In this document: one piece after another, positions 38,169-46,922 of the stretch
How the letters are laid out: each line of letters starts with the position of its first letter
How positions within the stretch are numbered: position 1 is the stretch's first letter
Notes under the pieces: generated by a model
What the model was told of the DNA's origin: nothing
Seen by the model: only the letters and a program-made list of their open reading frames with translations
Database searches by the model: none
Program-made: the position numbers and the translations under genes
Assembly (NCBI GenBank): GCA_020072785.1
Contig: JAIQGG010000002.1
Location: 1,054,001 to 1,118,000 of the forward strand
Length of the DNA: 64,000 nucleotides
From: Terriglobia bacterium
GTDB taxonomy: Bacteria > Acidobacteriota > Terriglobia > Acidiferrales > UBA7541
Direction of reading: 5' to 3'

Positions 38169-39221
38169 ATGTTGTTCGGCATCGGAAAAGGGAGCAAGCA
38201 GCTGGTGGGACTGGACATCGGGTCCAATTCCATCAAAGCCGTGGAATTGAAATCCACGAAAGCCGGCTATGAGCTGGTGAGTTTCGGCATCGAGGCCCTG
38301 GCGCAGGATACGGTGGTGGACGGGGCGATCATGGACGCCCCGCAGGTAGCCAATGCCATCAGCAAGATTTTTGAAGCCCAGAAGATCAAGACCAAGAGCG
38401 TGGCCACGTCAGTGTCGGGGCACTCGGTGATCGTGAAGAGGGTGCCGCTGCCGCTGATGAGCGAAGAAGAGCTGTACGACCGGATCCCGGCGGAAGCCAG
38501 CCAGCACATCCCCTTCGACATTGCGGACGTGAACCTGAGTTACCAGCTGCTGGAAACGATGGATTCGCAGATGGACGTGCTGCTGGTGGCGGTGAAAAAA
38601 GACAAGATTCTGAATCACACGAACGTGCTGGCGCAGGCGGGCAAAGCGCCGGTGGTGGTGGACATTGACGCGTTCGCGCTGCAGAACTGCTTTGAAGTGA
38701 ACTACGACCCGGAGCCCGGGCAGACGGTAGCGCTGCTGAACATCGGGGCCAGCGTGATGAACATCAACATCGTGCGCGGGGGCATCCCGCTGTTCACGCG
38801 CGACGTTTCCGTGGGCGGGAACCAGTACACCGACGCGCTGCAGAAAGAACTGGACCTGAGCTTCGAGGATGCCGAACGGCTGAAGAAAGGCGAGCAGATC
38901 GCCAGCGTTTCGGACGAACAAAAACAGCAGATTCTGCGCAGCGTTTCGGACATCCTGACGCTGGAAATCCAGAAAACCTTCGACTTTTTCCGGGCCACGG
39001 CCAGCGGGGAAAATATCCAGCGCATCTATGTGGCGGGCGGAACGGCGCGCGTGCCGGGTCTGGTGGACCTGCTGCGGGAAGAGTTCGCCATGCCGGTCGA
39101 GGAACTGAATCCCTTCCGCAAGGTGCTGGTGAATCCGGCCAAACACGCGGATGAACAAATTCGGGAGCTGTCCCCGCGGCTGGCGATAGCCGTGGGACTC
39201 GCGCTGAGGAGCTTTGACTAG
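38169..39221 (+). CDS. pilM: Type IV pilus assembly protein PilM
   Basis: PilM (350 residues) is an actin-like ATP-binding protein that forms the cytoplasmic part of the type IV pilus alignment complex and binds the N-terminus of PilN. It has VGLDIGSNSIKAVEL at the start, SGHSVIVKRVPLP, ALLNIGASVMNINIVRGG and YVAGGTARVPGL, the FtsA-like nucleotide pocket. It is preceded by GGAGAGAGG and followed 2 bases later by pilN. Confidence 0.95.
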   Translation: MLFGIGKGSKQLVGLDIGSNSIKAVELKSTKAGYELVSFGIEALAQDTVVDGAIMDAPQVANAISKIFEAQKIKTKSVATSVSGHSVIVKRVPLPLMSEEELYDRIPAEASQHIPFDIADVNLSYQLLETMDSQMDVLLVAVKKDKILNHTNVLAQAGKAPVVVDIDAFALQNCFEVNYDPEPGQTVALLNIGASVMNINIVRGGIPLFTRDVSVGGNQYTDALQKELDLSFEDAERLKKGEQIASVSDEQKQQILRSVSDILTLEIQKTFDFFRATASGENIQRIYVAGGTARVPGLVDLLREEFAMPVEELNPFRKVLVNPAKHADEQIRELSPRLAIAVGLALRSFD

Positions 39222-39223
39222 CC

Positions 39224-39868
39224 ATGATTCGCATAAATCTTCTCGGTCAAGCCCGTCCCAAGGCCGCGCGGAAGGCGGTGCCGCTGGGCGCCGCGCTACC
39301 GACGGCGCTGATCGGCGCCGGCGTGGTGTTCGGACTTCTGGTATTGAGCTTCTACTACATGACGCTGCAGAAGGACCTGAAGCAGGAACAGGAACGCATC
39401 AAGCAGTTGCAGGCGCAGAAGACGGAACTGGAGCAGGTCAAGCAGCAAGTGGAATCGTTCGAGAGACAGAAGCAGATCCTGCAGCAGCGGGTGTCGATTA
39501 TCGAGCAATTGCAGCGGGACCGCACGGGCGGTCAGGATTTGCTGGACATGATCGCGAATACGGTGTCGCGCACGGAAAATCTGTGGCTGACTTCGATGAC
39601 GCGGAAGGGGAACACGCTGGCGATCGAGGGCGCGGCGGCATCGATCAGTTCGGTGGCGAACTTCATCACGCAGATGAAGCGCTCGGGGTACTTCCAGAAG
39701 ATCGAGATCAAGGAATCGCACCAGGACGAAAGGAATGTGACCGTGCAGACGTTCACCTTCCAGATTTCGGCGGAAATCGCGCCGCCGCAGCAGGGGCAGG
39801 CGGCCAAGCCGGCCAGCGCCGGGGCGCAGCCGATGGGGAAACCCGCGGCTCCGGCTAAGAAAGGGTAG
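39224..39868 (+). CDS. pilN: Type IV pilus assembly protein PilN
   Basis: PilN (214 residues) begins MIRINLLG, the conserved cytoplasmic peptide that docks on PilM. A single membrane helix (ALPTALIGAGVVFGLLVLSFYY), a coiled coil (about residues 50-90) and a ferredoxin-like periplasmic domain (LWLTSMTRKGNTLAIEGAA) follow. An Ala/Gly/Gln-rich tail ends it. Inner membrane protein partnering PilO. Confidence 0.92.
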   Translation: MIRINLLGQARPKAARKAVPLGAALPTALIGAGVVFGLLVLSFYYMTLQKDLKQEQERIKQLQAQKTELEQVKQQVESFERQKQILQQRVSIIEQLQRDRTGGQDLLDMIANTVSRTENLWLTSMTRKGNTLAIEGAAASISSVANFITQMKRSGYFQKIEIKESHQDERNVTVQTFTFQISAEIAPPQQGQAAKPASAGAQPMGKPAAPAKKG

Positions 39869-39879
39869 GGGGAACCGTC

Positions 39880-40527
39880 ATGCCGAATCCGTTCCGAGAC
39901 ATGTCGGTCTTCATGCAGGTTCTGGTGGCAGTGGCCATCGCGGTAGTGCTGGTGGTACTGGGGTTGTATCTCCCGTTCTCGCCGGTGCAGGGGACGCGGG
40001 ACGCGGTGGACAAGGCGGTCCAGGAGAAGACGCGGCTCAATCAGGAAGTGCAGCAGTTGCAGGTGTACCGGCAGAGGTACGGGGAATTGCGGCAGCAGAT
40101 GGATGCGCTCTCCAAGCAGCTGGAGACGCTGAAGACGATCGTTCCGGAAGAGAAGGAAGTGGATGAGTTTATCCGCCTGATGCAAGGCGCAGCGGGGGCT
40201 TCGAACGTGCAGGTGCGCCGGTTGACGACGCTGCCGCTGGTGGCCAAGGAGTATCACTACGAGGCGCCGTTCGATATTCAGGTGGACGGCCCGTATTTCA
40301 ATATCCTGGACTTTTTCAGCCGGCTTAGCCATCTGTCGCGGATCATCAACGTCAGTGATCTGAACTTTCATGAAACGGAAAGCGGCGGGACTCAAAAGTA
40401 TCCGCTGCGGCCGGGCACGACGGTCACGGGAACCTTTACAGCGACAACGTTTTTTACGAAACCGGCGGAAACGGCTGCCTCTGCGCAGACAGGCAAGGCA
40501 GCGGCTAAGCCGGCAGGGAGACCCTAA
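39880..40527 (+). CDS. pilO: Type IV pilus assembly protein PilO
   Basis: PilO (215 residues) has one N-terminal membrane helix (QVLVAVAIAVVLVVLGLYLPF), a coiled coil (about residues 40-85) and a periplasmic domain (FIRLMQGAAGASNVQVRRL, EAPFDIQVDGPYFNILDFFSRLSHLSRIINV). This is the standard PilO plan, a heterodimer with PilN. GGGGGA lies before the ATG, 12 bases after the pilN stop. Confidence 0.92.
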   Translation: MPNPFRDMSVFMQVLVAVAIAVVLVVLGLYLPFSPVQGTRDAVDKAVQEKTRLNQEVQQLQVYRQRYGELRQQMDALSKQLETLKTIVPEEKEVDEFIRLMQGAAGASNVQVRRLTTLPLVAKEYHYEAPFDIQVDGPYFNILDFFSRLSHLSRIINVSDLNFHETESGGTQKYPLRPGTTVTGTFTATTFFTKPAETAASAQTGKAAAKPAGRP

Positions 40528-40544
40528 GCGGGGTTGAGCGAACT

Positions 40545-41333
40545 ATGCGTTCTGCACATGCACTCGTACTAGGGATATTGTTAGCACTGGCCGCACCCAG
40601 CGTGCGCGCGCAGGGCACCGCGTCCGGGCAAAAGCCGGACACCTCGAAGGCGACCGCGAAGCCTGCGGCGAAGAGCGCACCGGCGGGGAAGGCCGCGGCG
40701 CCAGCCATCAAGGCGGCGGCGAAGCCAGCTGCAAAAGCCGCGCCGAAGACAGCGACAAGGTCCGCGGCCCAGGCGGGCAAGCCGGCGGCGGGCGCGTCCA
40801 AGACGGCGAGCCAGGCACCAAAAGCGGCAAGGCGCGCGGCGAAGCCGGCAGCAAAACCGGCGGCGAAAGCGGCTCCGGCCCAGGTCCAGAAGAAGGCCGA
40901 ATCTGTGGTGAAGAAAACGGCCAAGGCGGGCAAGAAAGTTGCGGTCGAAAAGAGAGCTGCGGCCCCCGGTACTGCGCCAGGATTTGCGGAAGAGAAGGTG
41001 GTTCGGCGGGACCCGTTTGAATCCCTGATCGGCCGGCAGAAGTCGCAGGCCGATGCCAGCAAGAGTCTGCCGCCGGGCAAAGCAGGGCTGCTGGTAAACA
41101 CCCTGAAGCTTGATGGGATCGTACGCGCACCGAATGGAATGATTGCCGTGGTATCCAACCCGCAGCAGCGGACGTACTTTCTGCGCGAAGGTGATCAGCT
41201 CTATGACGGGCGTGTGGAAAAGATCTTGATGGATAGCGTGTCATTCCACGAAGTGGGGAGAGACGCCTTCGGAAAACCCGTGGAGCGTCAGGTCAATAAG
41301 AGACTGTACCCCAGTCCAGGAGAACAGCAATGA
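40545..41333 (+). CDS. pilP: Type IV pilus protein PilP with long Ala/Lys/Pro linker
   Basis: PilP (262 residues) links the inner-membrane PilNO complex with the secretin PilQ. It has a signal peptide (LGILLALAAPSVRAQ), a strikingly low-complexity linker of about 120 residues (repeats of AAKPAAK, AAPK and similar), and a C-terminal HR domain (RDPFESLIGR, GLLVNTLKLDGIVRAPNGMIAVVSN, TYFLREGDQLYDGRVEKI). There is no lipobox; the usual PilP lipid anchor is replaced by a signal peptidase I type signal. The linker is much longer than typical and is basic. Its stop overlaps the pilQ start as ATGA. Confidence 0.88.
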   Translation: MRSAHALVLGILLALAAPSVRAQGTASGQKPDTSKATAKPAAKSAPAGKAAAPAIKAAAKPAAKAAPKTATRSAAQAGKPAAGASKTASQAPKAARRAAKPAAKPAAKAAPAQVQKKAESVVKKTAKAGKKVAVEKRAAAPGTAPGFAEEKVVRRDPFESLIGRQKSQADASKSLPPGKAGLLVNTLKLDGIVRAPNGMIAVVSNPQQRTYFLREGDQLYDGRVEKILMDSVSFHEVGRDAFGKPVERQVNKRLYPSPGEQQ

Positions 41334-43270
41334 AGACGACTTGGCCGGCCATTCGGTGCGGCTGCCTGCTATTGGCAACCACGGCGTTGCTGATGAGTTC
41401 TGTGGCGGCGCAGGCCCAGAAGCCCGCCGGCGCTGCGCAGGGGAGCGCGGCGGCCGCGGTGATCTCAAGCGTGGCGGTCACGCAGACGGCGGAAAGGGCG
41501 AGCGTGCGGGTCGAAGGCGAAGGCCTGCTCGAAGCCCGTGCGACACGCATGGAGAATCCGCCGCGGCTGGTGCTGGATTTCAGCGACACGCGGCTGGCCG
41601 TACACCGGACGGACGTTCCGGGAGTGTCGGCCCCGGTCCGTGGGGTGCGTCTGGGGCAATACAAGCGGGACGTGGCCCGGGTGGTTATCGATTTGAGCGT
41701 CGCGACGCCCTATCAGATTACCCATGACGGGTCGGCCCTGGTGATTTCCTTTCAGGACATTTCGCCAGCGCCCGCGGACAATGCGGTCAATTTGACGACG
41801 ACAGCAGCGGCGGTGCAGCCTGCACTGCGGCGCAGCAGCTTCCAGTTTGTGCCACCGGCACCTCGCTCGAGGGCGGCTGCGCGCACGATGCAGGTGGCCG
41901 CGCCGAAATTCCGGCTGCCACGGGAACTGACGCAACCCGCGCAGGTGCTGGCATCGTGGAGCGGGAAAACGGCTCTTCCGGAGCGGCCGGCACAAACGAC
42001 CGGAGCCGCGGTGGCCGCCTCGCGCTACACGGGCGAACCGATCTCGGTGAACCTGAAGGATGTGGATCTGAAGGACTTCTTCCGGCTGATTCACGAAATC
42101 AGCGGGCTGAATGTGATTCTGGATCCCGGGGTAAAGGGATCGCTGACGATCGTACTGGATGAAGTGCCGTGGGACCAGGCGCTAGACCTGGTGCTACAGA
42201 ATAATAGTTTGGACAAGCAGATTACCGGCAATGTGCTGCGCATCGCGACGCGGGACGCTTTGAAGAGAGAAGCGGAGGTCTCGCGCGACCTGCAGAAGGC
42301 GCAGCAGGAAGCCGTGGAGCCGGTGACGGTGACGCGGGTGCTGAGCTATGCGAAGGCCGAAAAGCTGACGGGGACGTTGAAGAAATTCCTCAGCCCGCGC
42401 GGCGATATCCTGGCCGATGAGCGCTCCAACCAGCTGATCATTCGCGACATCCCGTCGACGATTCCGGTGATCGACAATCTGATCCGCCAGCTGGACCGGA
42501 AGTCGCAGCAGGTGGAAATTGAGGCGCGGGTAGTTTCCGCTTCGCGCTCGTTTGCGCAGGACATCGGCGTGCAGCTGGGCTTTGCGGGGACGACGACGAG
42601 CGGCCGGACGCTGTTCGGCGGAAACCAGGCCGTCGGTGTCAGTTCGATCACGAGCAGTCCGATCCCACCGCCGCTGGTGTCCACCGGGGGCGGGATGCCC
42701 TTCAACGTGAACCTGGGAGCTGTGGGTCCGACGAGCGGGATGTTCTTCGGGCACCGTTCTCCGAACTTCGCCGTGGACTTTTTCATCAGCGCGGCAGAAG
42801 CCAAGGGCGTGGGCAAACTGCTCTCGAAGCCCAAGATCATTACGCAGAACAACGAAAAAGCGGTCATCAAACAAGGCACGAAGATCCCCATTCAGACCAC
42901 CATCAATAACACGGTTTCGATTCAGTACATTGACGCGGTGCTGAAGCTGGAAGTGACGCCGCTGGTTACGGCCGAAGGCACGGTGTTCATGGACGTGGTC
43001 GTGGAAAATACGCAGATTGACGCGGGGATTCCGCGTGTGCAGGGCACGCCGGCGTTGAATACGCAGTCGGCGGAGACCAAAGTGCTCGTGGCGGACGGGG
43101 GCACGGTGGTTATCGGCGGAATCATCATCACGCAGCAGCGCACGGACATCACGCAGGTGCCGCTGGTGGGAAGCCTGCCGGTCATCGGGCACCTTTTCAA
43201 GCGCACCAACGTCGTGGTGCAGTCGCAGGAACTGCTTTTCTTCCTGACGCCGCGGATTATCCCCGGGTAG
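41330..43270 (+). CDS. pilQ: Type IV pilus secretin PilQ
   Basis: PilQ (646 residues) forms the outer-membrane pore for the pilus. Signal peptide (LLLATTALLMSSVAAQAQ), an AMIN domain (about residues 45-145; ASVRVEGEGLLEARATRMENPPRLVLDF), a secretin N0/STN domain (about 235-300; ISVNLKDVDLKDFFRLIHEISGLNVILDP), an N1 domain, and the secretin domain (about 385-645) with VEIEARVVSASRSFAQDIG and VPLVGSLPVIGHLFKRT. It ends with FFLTPRIIPG. Translation is coupled to pilP. Confidence 0.95.
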   Translation: MKTTWPAIRCGCLLLATTALLMSSVAAQAQKPAGAAQGSAAAAVISSVAVTQTAERASVRVEGEGLLEARATRMENPPRLVLDFSDTRLAVHRTDVPGVSAPVRGVRLGQYKRDVARVVIDLSVATPYQITHDGSALVISFQDISPAPADNAVNLTTTAAAVQPALRRSSFQFVPPAPRSRAAARTMQVAAPKFRLPRELTQPAQVLASWSGKTALPERPAQTTGAAVAASRYTGEPISVNLKDVDLKDFFRLIHEISGLNVILDPGVKGSLTIVLDEVPWDQALDLVLQNNSLDKQITGNVLRIATRDALKREAEVSRDLQKAQQEAVEPVTVTRVLSYAKAEKLTGTLKKFLSPRGDILADERSNQLIIRDIPSTIPVIDNLIRQLDRKSQQVEIEARVVSASRSFAQDIGVQLGFAGTTTSGRTLFGGNQAVGVSSITSSPIPPPLVSTGGGMPFNVNLGAVGPTSGMFFGHRSPNFAVDFFISAAEAKGVGKLLSKPKIITQNNEKAVIKQGTKIPIQTTINNTVSIQYIDAVLKLEVTPLVTAEGTVFMDVVVENTQIDAGIPRVQGTPALNTQSAETKVLVADGGTVVIGGIIITQQRTDITQVPLVGSLPVIGHLFKRTNVVVQSQELLFFLTPRIIPG

Positions 43271-43299
43271 TTCGGCGGGTTTCCAACTGAGGGCATAAG

Positions 43300-43321
43300 G
43301 GAGGAGACTTCGGTCTCCTCC
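43300..43321 (+). terminator. UUCG-capped hairpin after pilQ
   Basis: GGAGGAGAC-TTCG-GTCTCCTCC is a perfect 9-bp stem with a UUCG tetraloop, followed by a weak run GTTGTGTTT. It ends 9 bases before the ATG of the aminopeptidase gene and probably terminates the pil operon partly, or insulates the next gene. Confidence 0.6.
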
Positions 43322-43330
43322 GTTGTGTTT

Positions 43331-44413
43331 ATGAACGAACCTTTTTCAAATAGACAACGCGCACTGCGCACCCGGCTGGCCGCTGCCGGGGTGGACGCGC
43401 TGGTCGTGCCCCAGGCAGCCAACTGGTATTACTTGACGGGGTTTACGGGGGAAGCAGGGGCGCTGGTGATCTCCCGGAAGGGCACGGCGCTAATCACGGA
43501 TGGGCGATTTACGACCCAGGCCCGCGAGGAGACACGCGGTGTGCGCGTCGTCCAACAGAAAGGGTCGTTGTACGAATCCGTGGGGCAATGGCTGCGAGGG
43601 AGCAGGGATAAGCGAATCGGATACGACCCGGGAGCGCTGAGCGTAGAGCAATTCCGGGGACTGCGCCGGGCGGCCGGCAAGGCGCGAACCTGGCTGGGAC
43701 GCAGGGGCCTCGTAGAGGGCCTCCGGGCGTGCAAAGAGGCCGGTGAGCTGGCGCGTATGCGCCAGGCGGCCTTGCTTGCGGGGAAAGTTCTGGAGGGTGT
43801 TCTGGGGCTGCTGAAGCCCGGTGTGCGCGAACTGGAGATCGCGGGGGAAATCGAATATCAGATGCGGCGGGAGGGCGCTTCGGGAGCGGCTTTTGAAAGC
43901 ATTGTGGCTTTTGGGGAACGCACGGCCCTGCCGCATGCCCGGCCGAGCCCCCGGAAGCTGGGGAAAAATGAATTGGTGGTCCTGGACCTGGGTGCTATAC
44001 TCGCCCACTATTGCAGCGACATAACCCGCACCGTGTACGTGGGACGGGCGCCCAAGCGGATTCGGGGCTGGTACCAAGGGGTTCTGGAAGCCCAGCAAGC
44101 AGCCATAGCCACGGCGCAAGCCGGGGTGGAATGCGGGGAGGTGGATGCCGCCGCCAGGCGGGTGCTGGCCGGGTACGGGCTGGACCGCCGGTTCGTGCAT
44201 AGTACGGGCCATGGACTAGGCCTGGAGGTGCATGAGGAACCCCGGGTAGCGCGGGGTCAGAAGCAGCGGCTGGCGCCGGGGAATGTGGTAACCATCGAAC
44301 CTGGGGTATACGTCGCTGGTGTGGGGGGGATTCGCATCGAAGACGACGTGGCCGTACATCTGCAATCAACAGAAGTGCTGACCCGCATTCCGCGGGATCT
44401 CATCGAGCTCTAA
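43331..44413 (+). CDS. M24 family Xaa-Pro aminopeptidase
   Basis: A 360-residue metallopeptidase that cleaves N-terminal residues from X-Pro peptides. A creatinase-like N-terminal domain ([15 protein letters not shown]) precedes the pita-bread fold with all metal ligands: [17 protein letters not shown] (two Asp), [14 protein letters not shown] (His), TIEPGVYV (Glu) and IRIEDDV (Glu). I used the ATG at 43331; a GTG at 43325 is in frame. It is followed 7 bases later by accB, as is usual in many genomes. Confidence 0.92.
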   Translation: MNEPFSNRQRALRTRLAAAGVDALVVPQAANWYYLTGFTGEAGALVISRKGTALITDGRFTTQAREETRGVRVVQQKGSLYESVGQWLRGSRDKRIGYDPGALSVEQFRGLRRAAGKARTWLGRRGLVEGLRACKEAGELARMRQAALLAGKVLEGVLGLLKPGVRELEIAGEIEYQMRREGASGAAFESIVAFGERTALPHARPSPRKLGKNELVVLDLGAILAHYCSDITRTVYVGRAPKRIRGWYQGVLEAQQAAIATAQAGVECGEVDAAARRVLAGYGLDRRFVHSTGHGLGLEVHEEPRVARGQKQRLAPGNVVTIEPGVYVAGVGGIRIEDDVAVHLQSTEVLTRIPRDLIEL

Positions 44414-44420
44414 AACAGGC

Positions 44421-44900
44421 ATGAAACCGAAAAAGGCGAAGAAAGCAGCAGGCGGTGCGTCGTTTGCCGCGCCGGAAATCCAGCAGATTGAACAGCTCCT
44501 CGATTTCATGAGCGAGCACAACCTGGAGGAGTTCGAGTACTCGCGGGGCGACTTGCGCATCCGGTTGCGGAAGCCGTCGGCGGGGGCCACTCTGGTACCA
44601 ATGCGGGCTTCCGTGCCGGAGATCATCGTGGCGGGGGAGCCGAGTCCCGGACAGGCGCCGGGAGCAGCGGCGGAGGTGCGGGCCACCGAAGACCTGCACC
44701 TGGTGAAATCTCCCATCGTGGGGACGTTCTATTCCGCTCCGAGCCCCGGCGCGAACGCCTTCGTCAAGGTCGGGTCGTCCGTAGAGGCGGGACAAACGCT
44801 GTGCATCGTGGAAGCCATGAAGCTGATGAATGAAATCGAATCGGACGCCAGCGGGGAAGTGATGCGCATCTTCGTGGAAAGTCCCAGCCGGAAGAAGTAG
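44421..44900 (+). CDS. accB: Biotin carboxyl carrier protein of acetyl-CoA carboxylase, short C-terminus
   Basis: A 159-residue carrier protein. The N-terminal helix region ([33 protein letters not shown]) is the normal AccB head. A flexible linker precedes the biotinyl domain, with biotin lysine K134 in EAMKLMNEI. The chain then stops 25 residues after the lysine; about 34 are usual (E. coli has 34), so the last beta-strand is missing. The end reads VESPSRKK where VENGQPVE-like sequence is expected. In the +1 frame SQPEE appears, which suggests a frameshift. Confidence 0.88.
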   Translation: MKPKKAKKAAGGASFAAPEIQQIEQLLDFMSEHNLEEFEYSRGDLRIRLRKPSAGATLVPMRASVPEIIVAGEPSPGQAPGAAAEVRATEDLHLVKSPIVGTFYSAPSPGANAFVKVGSSVEAGQTLCIVEAMKLMNEIESDASGEVMRIFVESPSRKK

Positions 44901-44913
44901 CCCGCGCCTGACC

Positions 44914-46263
44914 ATGTTCCGGAAAATCCTCGTCGCCAACCGCGGAGAAATCGCCCTGCGGGTAATCTGTGCCTGCAAAGAGCTGGGAATATCCACGGTC
45001 GCGGTGTATTCCGAGGCGGACCGCAACGCGCTGCACGTGCGCTTCGCCGACGAAGCGGTGTGCATCGGGCCGGCGCGGAGCAGCGAAAGCTACCTGAACA
45101 TCCCGCACGTGATCAGCGCCGCGGAAATCACCAACGTGGACGCCATCCATCCGGGTTACGGCTTTCTTTCCGAAAACGCCAATTTTGCGAAGGTGTGCGA
45201 AGCTTCGGAGATCACGTTCATCGGCCCGCGGCCGGAAATCCTGGAGCTGATGGGGGAAAAGGACCGCGCGCGGCGGGAGATGAAGGCGGCGGGAGTGGCG
45301 ACGGTGCCGGGCAGCGAAGGAGTGATCGAAGGCGAGGCGCAACTGGCGGGAGAGGCGGCGAAGATCGGCTATCCGCTGATCCTGAAGGCCACGGCGGGGG
45401 GCGGCGGGCGGGGGATGCGCGTCGTGCGCAAGCAGGAAGAGCTGCTGGCGGCCTACCAGACGGCGCGCAGCGAAGCGCAGCAGGCCTTTGGCACGCCGGA
45501 CGTCTACGCGGAACGGTTCATCGAGAAGCCGCGGCACATCGAATTTCAGGTGCTGGGGGACCAGCACGGGAAAGTGATCCATCTGGGCGAGCGGGAATGC
45601 AGCATCCAGCGGCGGCACCAGAAGCTGGTGGAGGAGTCGCCCTCGCCGGCGATCACCGCGAAGCGGCGGGAAGAGCTGGGGGGCCAGGTGGTGCGCGCGC
45701 TGGAAAAGATCGGCTACACCAACGCCGGGACCGTGGAATTTCTGATGGATGAGGATGGGTCGTTCTATTTCATCGAGATGAATACGCGCATCCAGGTGGA
45801 GCACCCGGTCACCGAGCGGGTCACCGGGGTGGACCTGATCAAGGCGCAAATCCGCATCGCCGCGGGGGAGACGCTGGAGGCGGCGGTGGGAAAAGTGAGC
45901 TTCGTGGGGCACGCCATCGAATGCCGCATCAACGCGGAGGATCCGGAGACGTTTGTGCCGTGCGCGGGGCGGATCACGGCGTACCAGCCGCCCGGGGGCA
46001 CGGGCGTACGCGTGGATTCAGCGGCCTATGCGGGGGCCTACATTCCGCCGTACTACGACTCGCTGATCGCCAAGCTGATCACGCACGGGCGGGACCGCGC
46101 GGAAGCGATTGCGCGGATGCGCCGGGCGCTGGAGATGTTCGTGATCGAGGGCATCAAGACCTCCATCCCGCTGCAGCGGCGGATCCTGGCCGATCCGGAG
46201 TTCGTGGCGGGGCGTCTGGACACGCACTTCATCGAACGGATGCTGGGCTCCGGAGGGAAATAG
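44914..46263 (+). CDS. accC: Acetyl-CoA carboxylase, biotin carboxylase subunit
   Basis: Biotin carboxylase (449 residues) carboxylates AccB-bound biotin with ATP and bicarbonate. It begins [18 protein letters not shown] and has [14 protein letters not shown], an ATP-grasp glycine loop ([14 protein letters not shown]), RDCSIQRR-type [43 protein letters not shown] and [13 protein letters not shown]. All expected catalytic residues appear present. It starts 13 bases after accB and is followed 6 bases later by thiE. Confidence 0.96.
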   Translation: MFRKILVANRGEIALRVICACKELGISTVAVYSEADRNALHVRFADEAVCIGPARSSESYLNIPHVISAAEITNVDAIHPGYGFLSENANFAKVCEASEITFIGPRPEILELMGEKDRARREMKAAGVATVPGSEGVIEGEAQLAGEAAKIGYPLILKATAGGGGRGMRVVRKQEELLAAYQTARSEAQQAFGTPDVYAERFIEKPRHIEFQVLGDQHGKVIHLGERECSIQRRHQKLVEESPSPAITAKRREELGGQVVRALEKIGYTNAGTVEFLMDEDGSFYFIEMNTRIQVEHPVTERVTGVDLIKAQIRIAAGETLEAAVGKVSFVGHAIECRINAEDPETFVPCAGRITAYQPPGGTGVRVDSAAYAGAYIPPYYDSLIAKLITHGRDRAEAIARMRRALEMFVIEGIKTSIPLQRRILADPEFVAGRLDTHFIERMLGSGGK

Positions 46264-46269
46264 GCGCGC

Positions 46270-46896
46270 ATGCGGCTTGTGCTCCCCCGGCTGTATGTGA
46301 TATTGGACGCAGCGCAGCTCTCTTCCGGAGAAACAGACAGCGCTCAAATGCTCATCGAGTCCGGCGTGCGCCTGATCCAATACCGCAGTAAGAATGTTTC
46401 CGCGCGCGAACAGATGCGCGATTCCGCCCGGCTTGCCAAACTCTTTCTTCCCCAGGGGGTGATGTTTTTTGTGAATGACCGGCCGGATGTGGCCGTGCTG
46501 GCGGGAGCGTCCGGGGTGCACGTGGGGCAGGAGGACCTGGGCGTGGAGGATGCGCGGCGGATTGTGGGCCGGGAGAAGTGGATCGGGGTGTCCACGCACA
46601 ACGCCGACCAGGTGCGGCGCGCCGCGGAGAGTTCCGCGGACTACATCGCGGTGGGGCCGATTTACGCGACGACCACCAAGGAAAACCCCGATCCGGTGGT
46701 GGGGACGAAGTTGATCCGGGAGGCGCGAGCGCTGACGGAGAAGCCGCTGGTGGCGATTGGCGGGATCACCCTGGAGCGCGCGCGGGAAGTGCTGGCGGCG
46801 GGGGCGGACTCGCTGGTGGTGATCGGGGACATCTGGCGCGCGGCCGATCCGCGGGCGCGCATCCGGCAATACCAGGAACTGCTGGCCGCGATCTGA
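46270..46896 (+). CDS. thiE: Thiamine-phosphate synthase
   Basis: ThiE (208 residues) joins the pyrimidine and thiazole phosphates in thiamine synthesis. The TIM-barrel motifs QYRSKN, FFVNDRPDVAVLAGASGVHVGQED, GVSTHN, DYIAVGPIYATTTKEN and AIGGITLERAREVLAAGADSLVVIGDI are present. It lies immediately downstream of accC in the same orientation; no other thiamine gene and no TPP aptamer is visible near it. Confidence 0.94.
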   Translation: MRLVLPRLYVILDAAQLSSGETDSAQMLIESGVRLIQYRSKNVSAREQMRDSARLAKLFLPQGVMFFVNDRPDVAVLAGASGVHVGQEDLGVEDARRIVGREKWIGVSTHNADQVRRAAESSADYIAVGPIYATTTKENPDPVVGTKLIREARALTEKPLVAIGGITLERAREVLAAGADSLVVIGDIWRAADPRARIRQYQELLAAI

Positions 46897-46922
46897 GCGG
46901 GGCGGCGGCGTGAGGTAAAGGA

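Noticed and set aside
41341-41727. Overlapping plus-strand frame inside pilQ
   Set aside because: Arg/Gly-rich shadow of the AMIN-domain region; pilQ motifs are in the other frame.
46270-46330. TPP riboswitch before thiE
   Set aside because: Only 6 bases separate accC and thiE, leaving no space for an aptamer.
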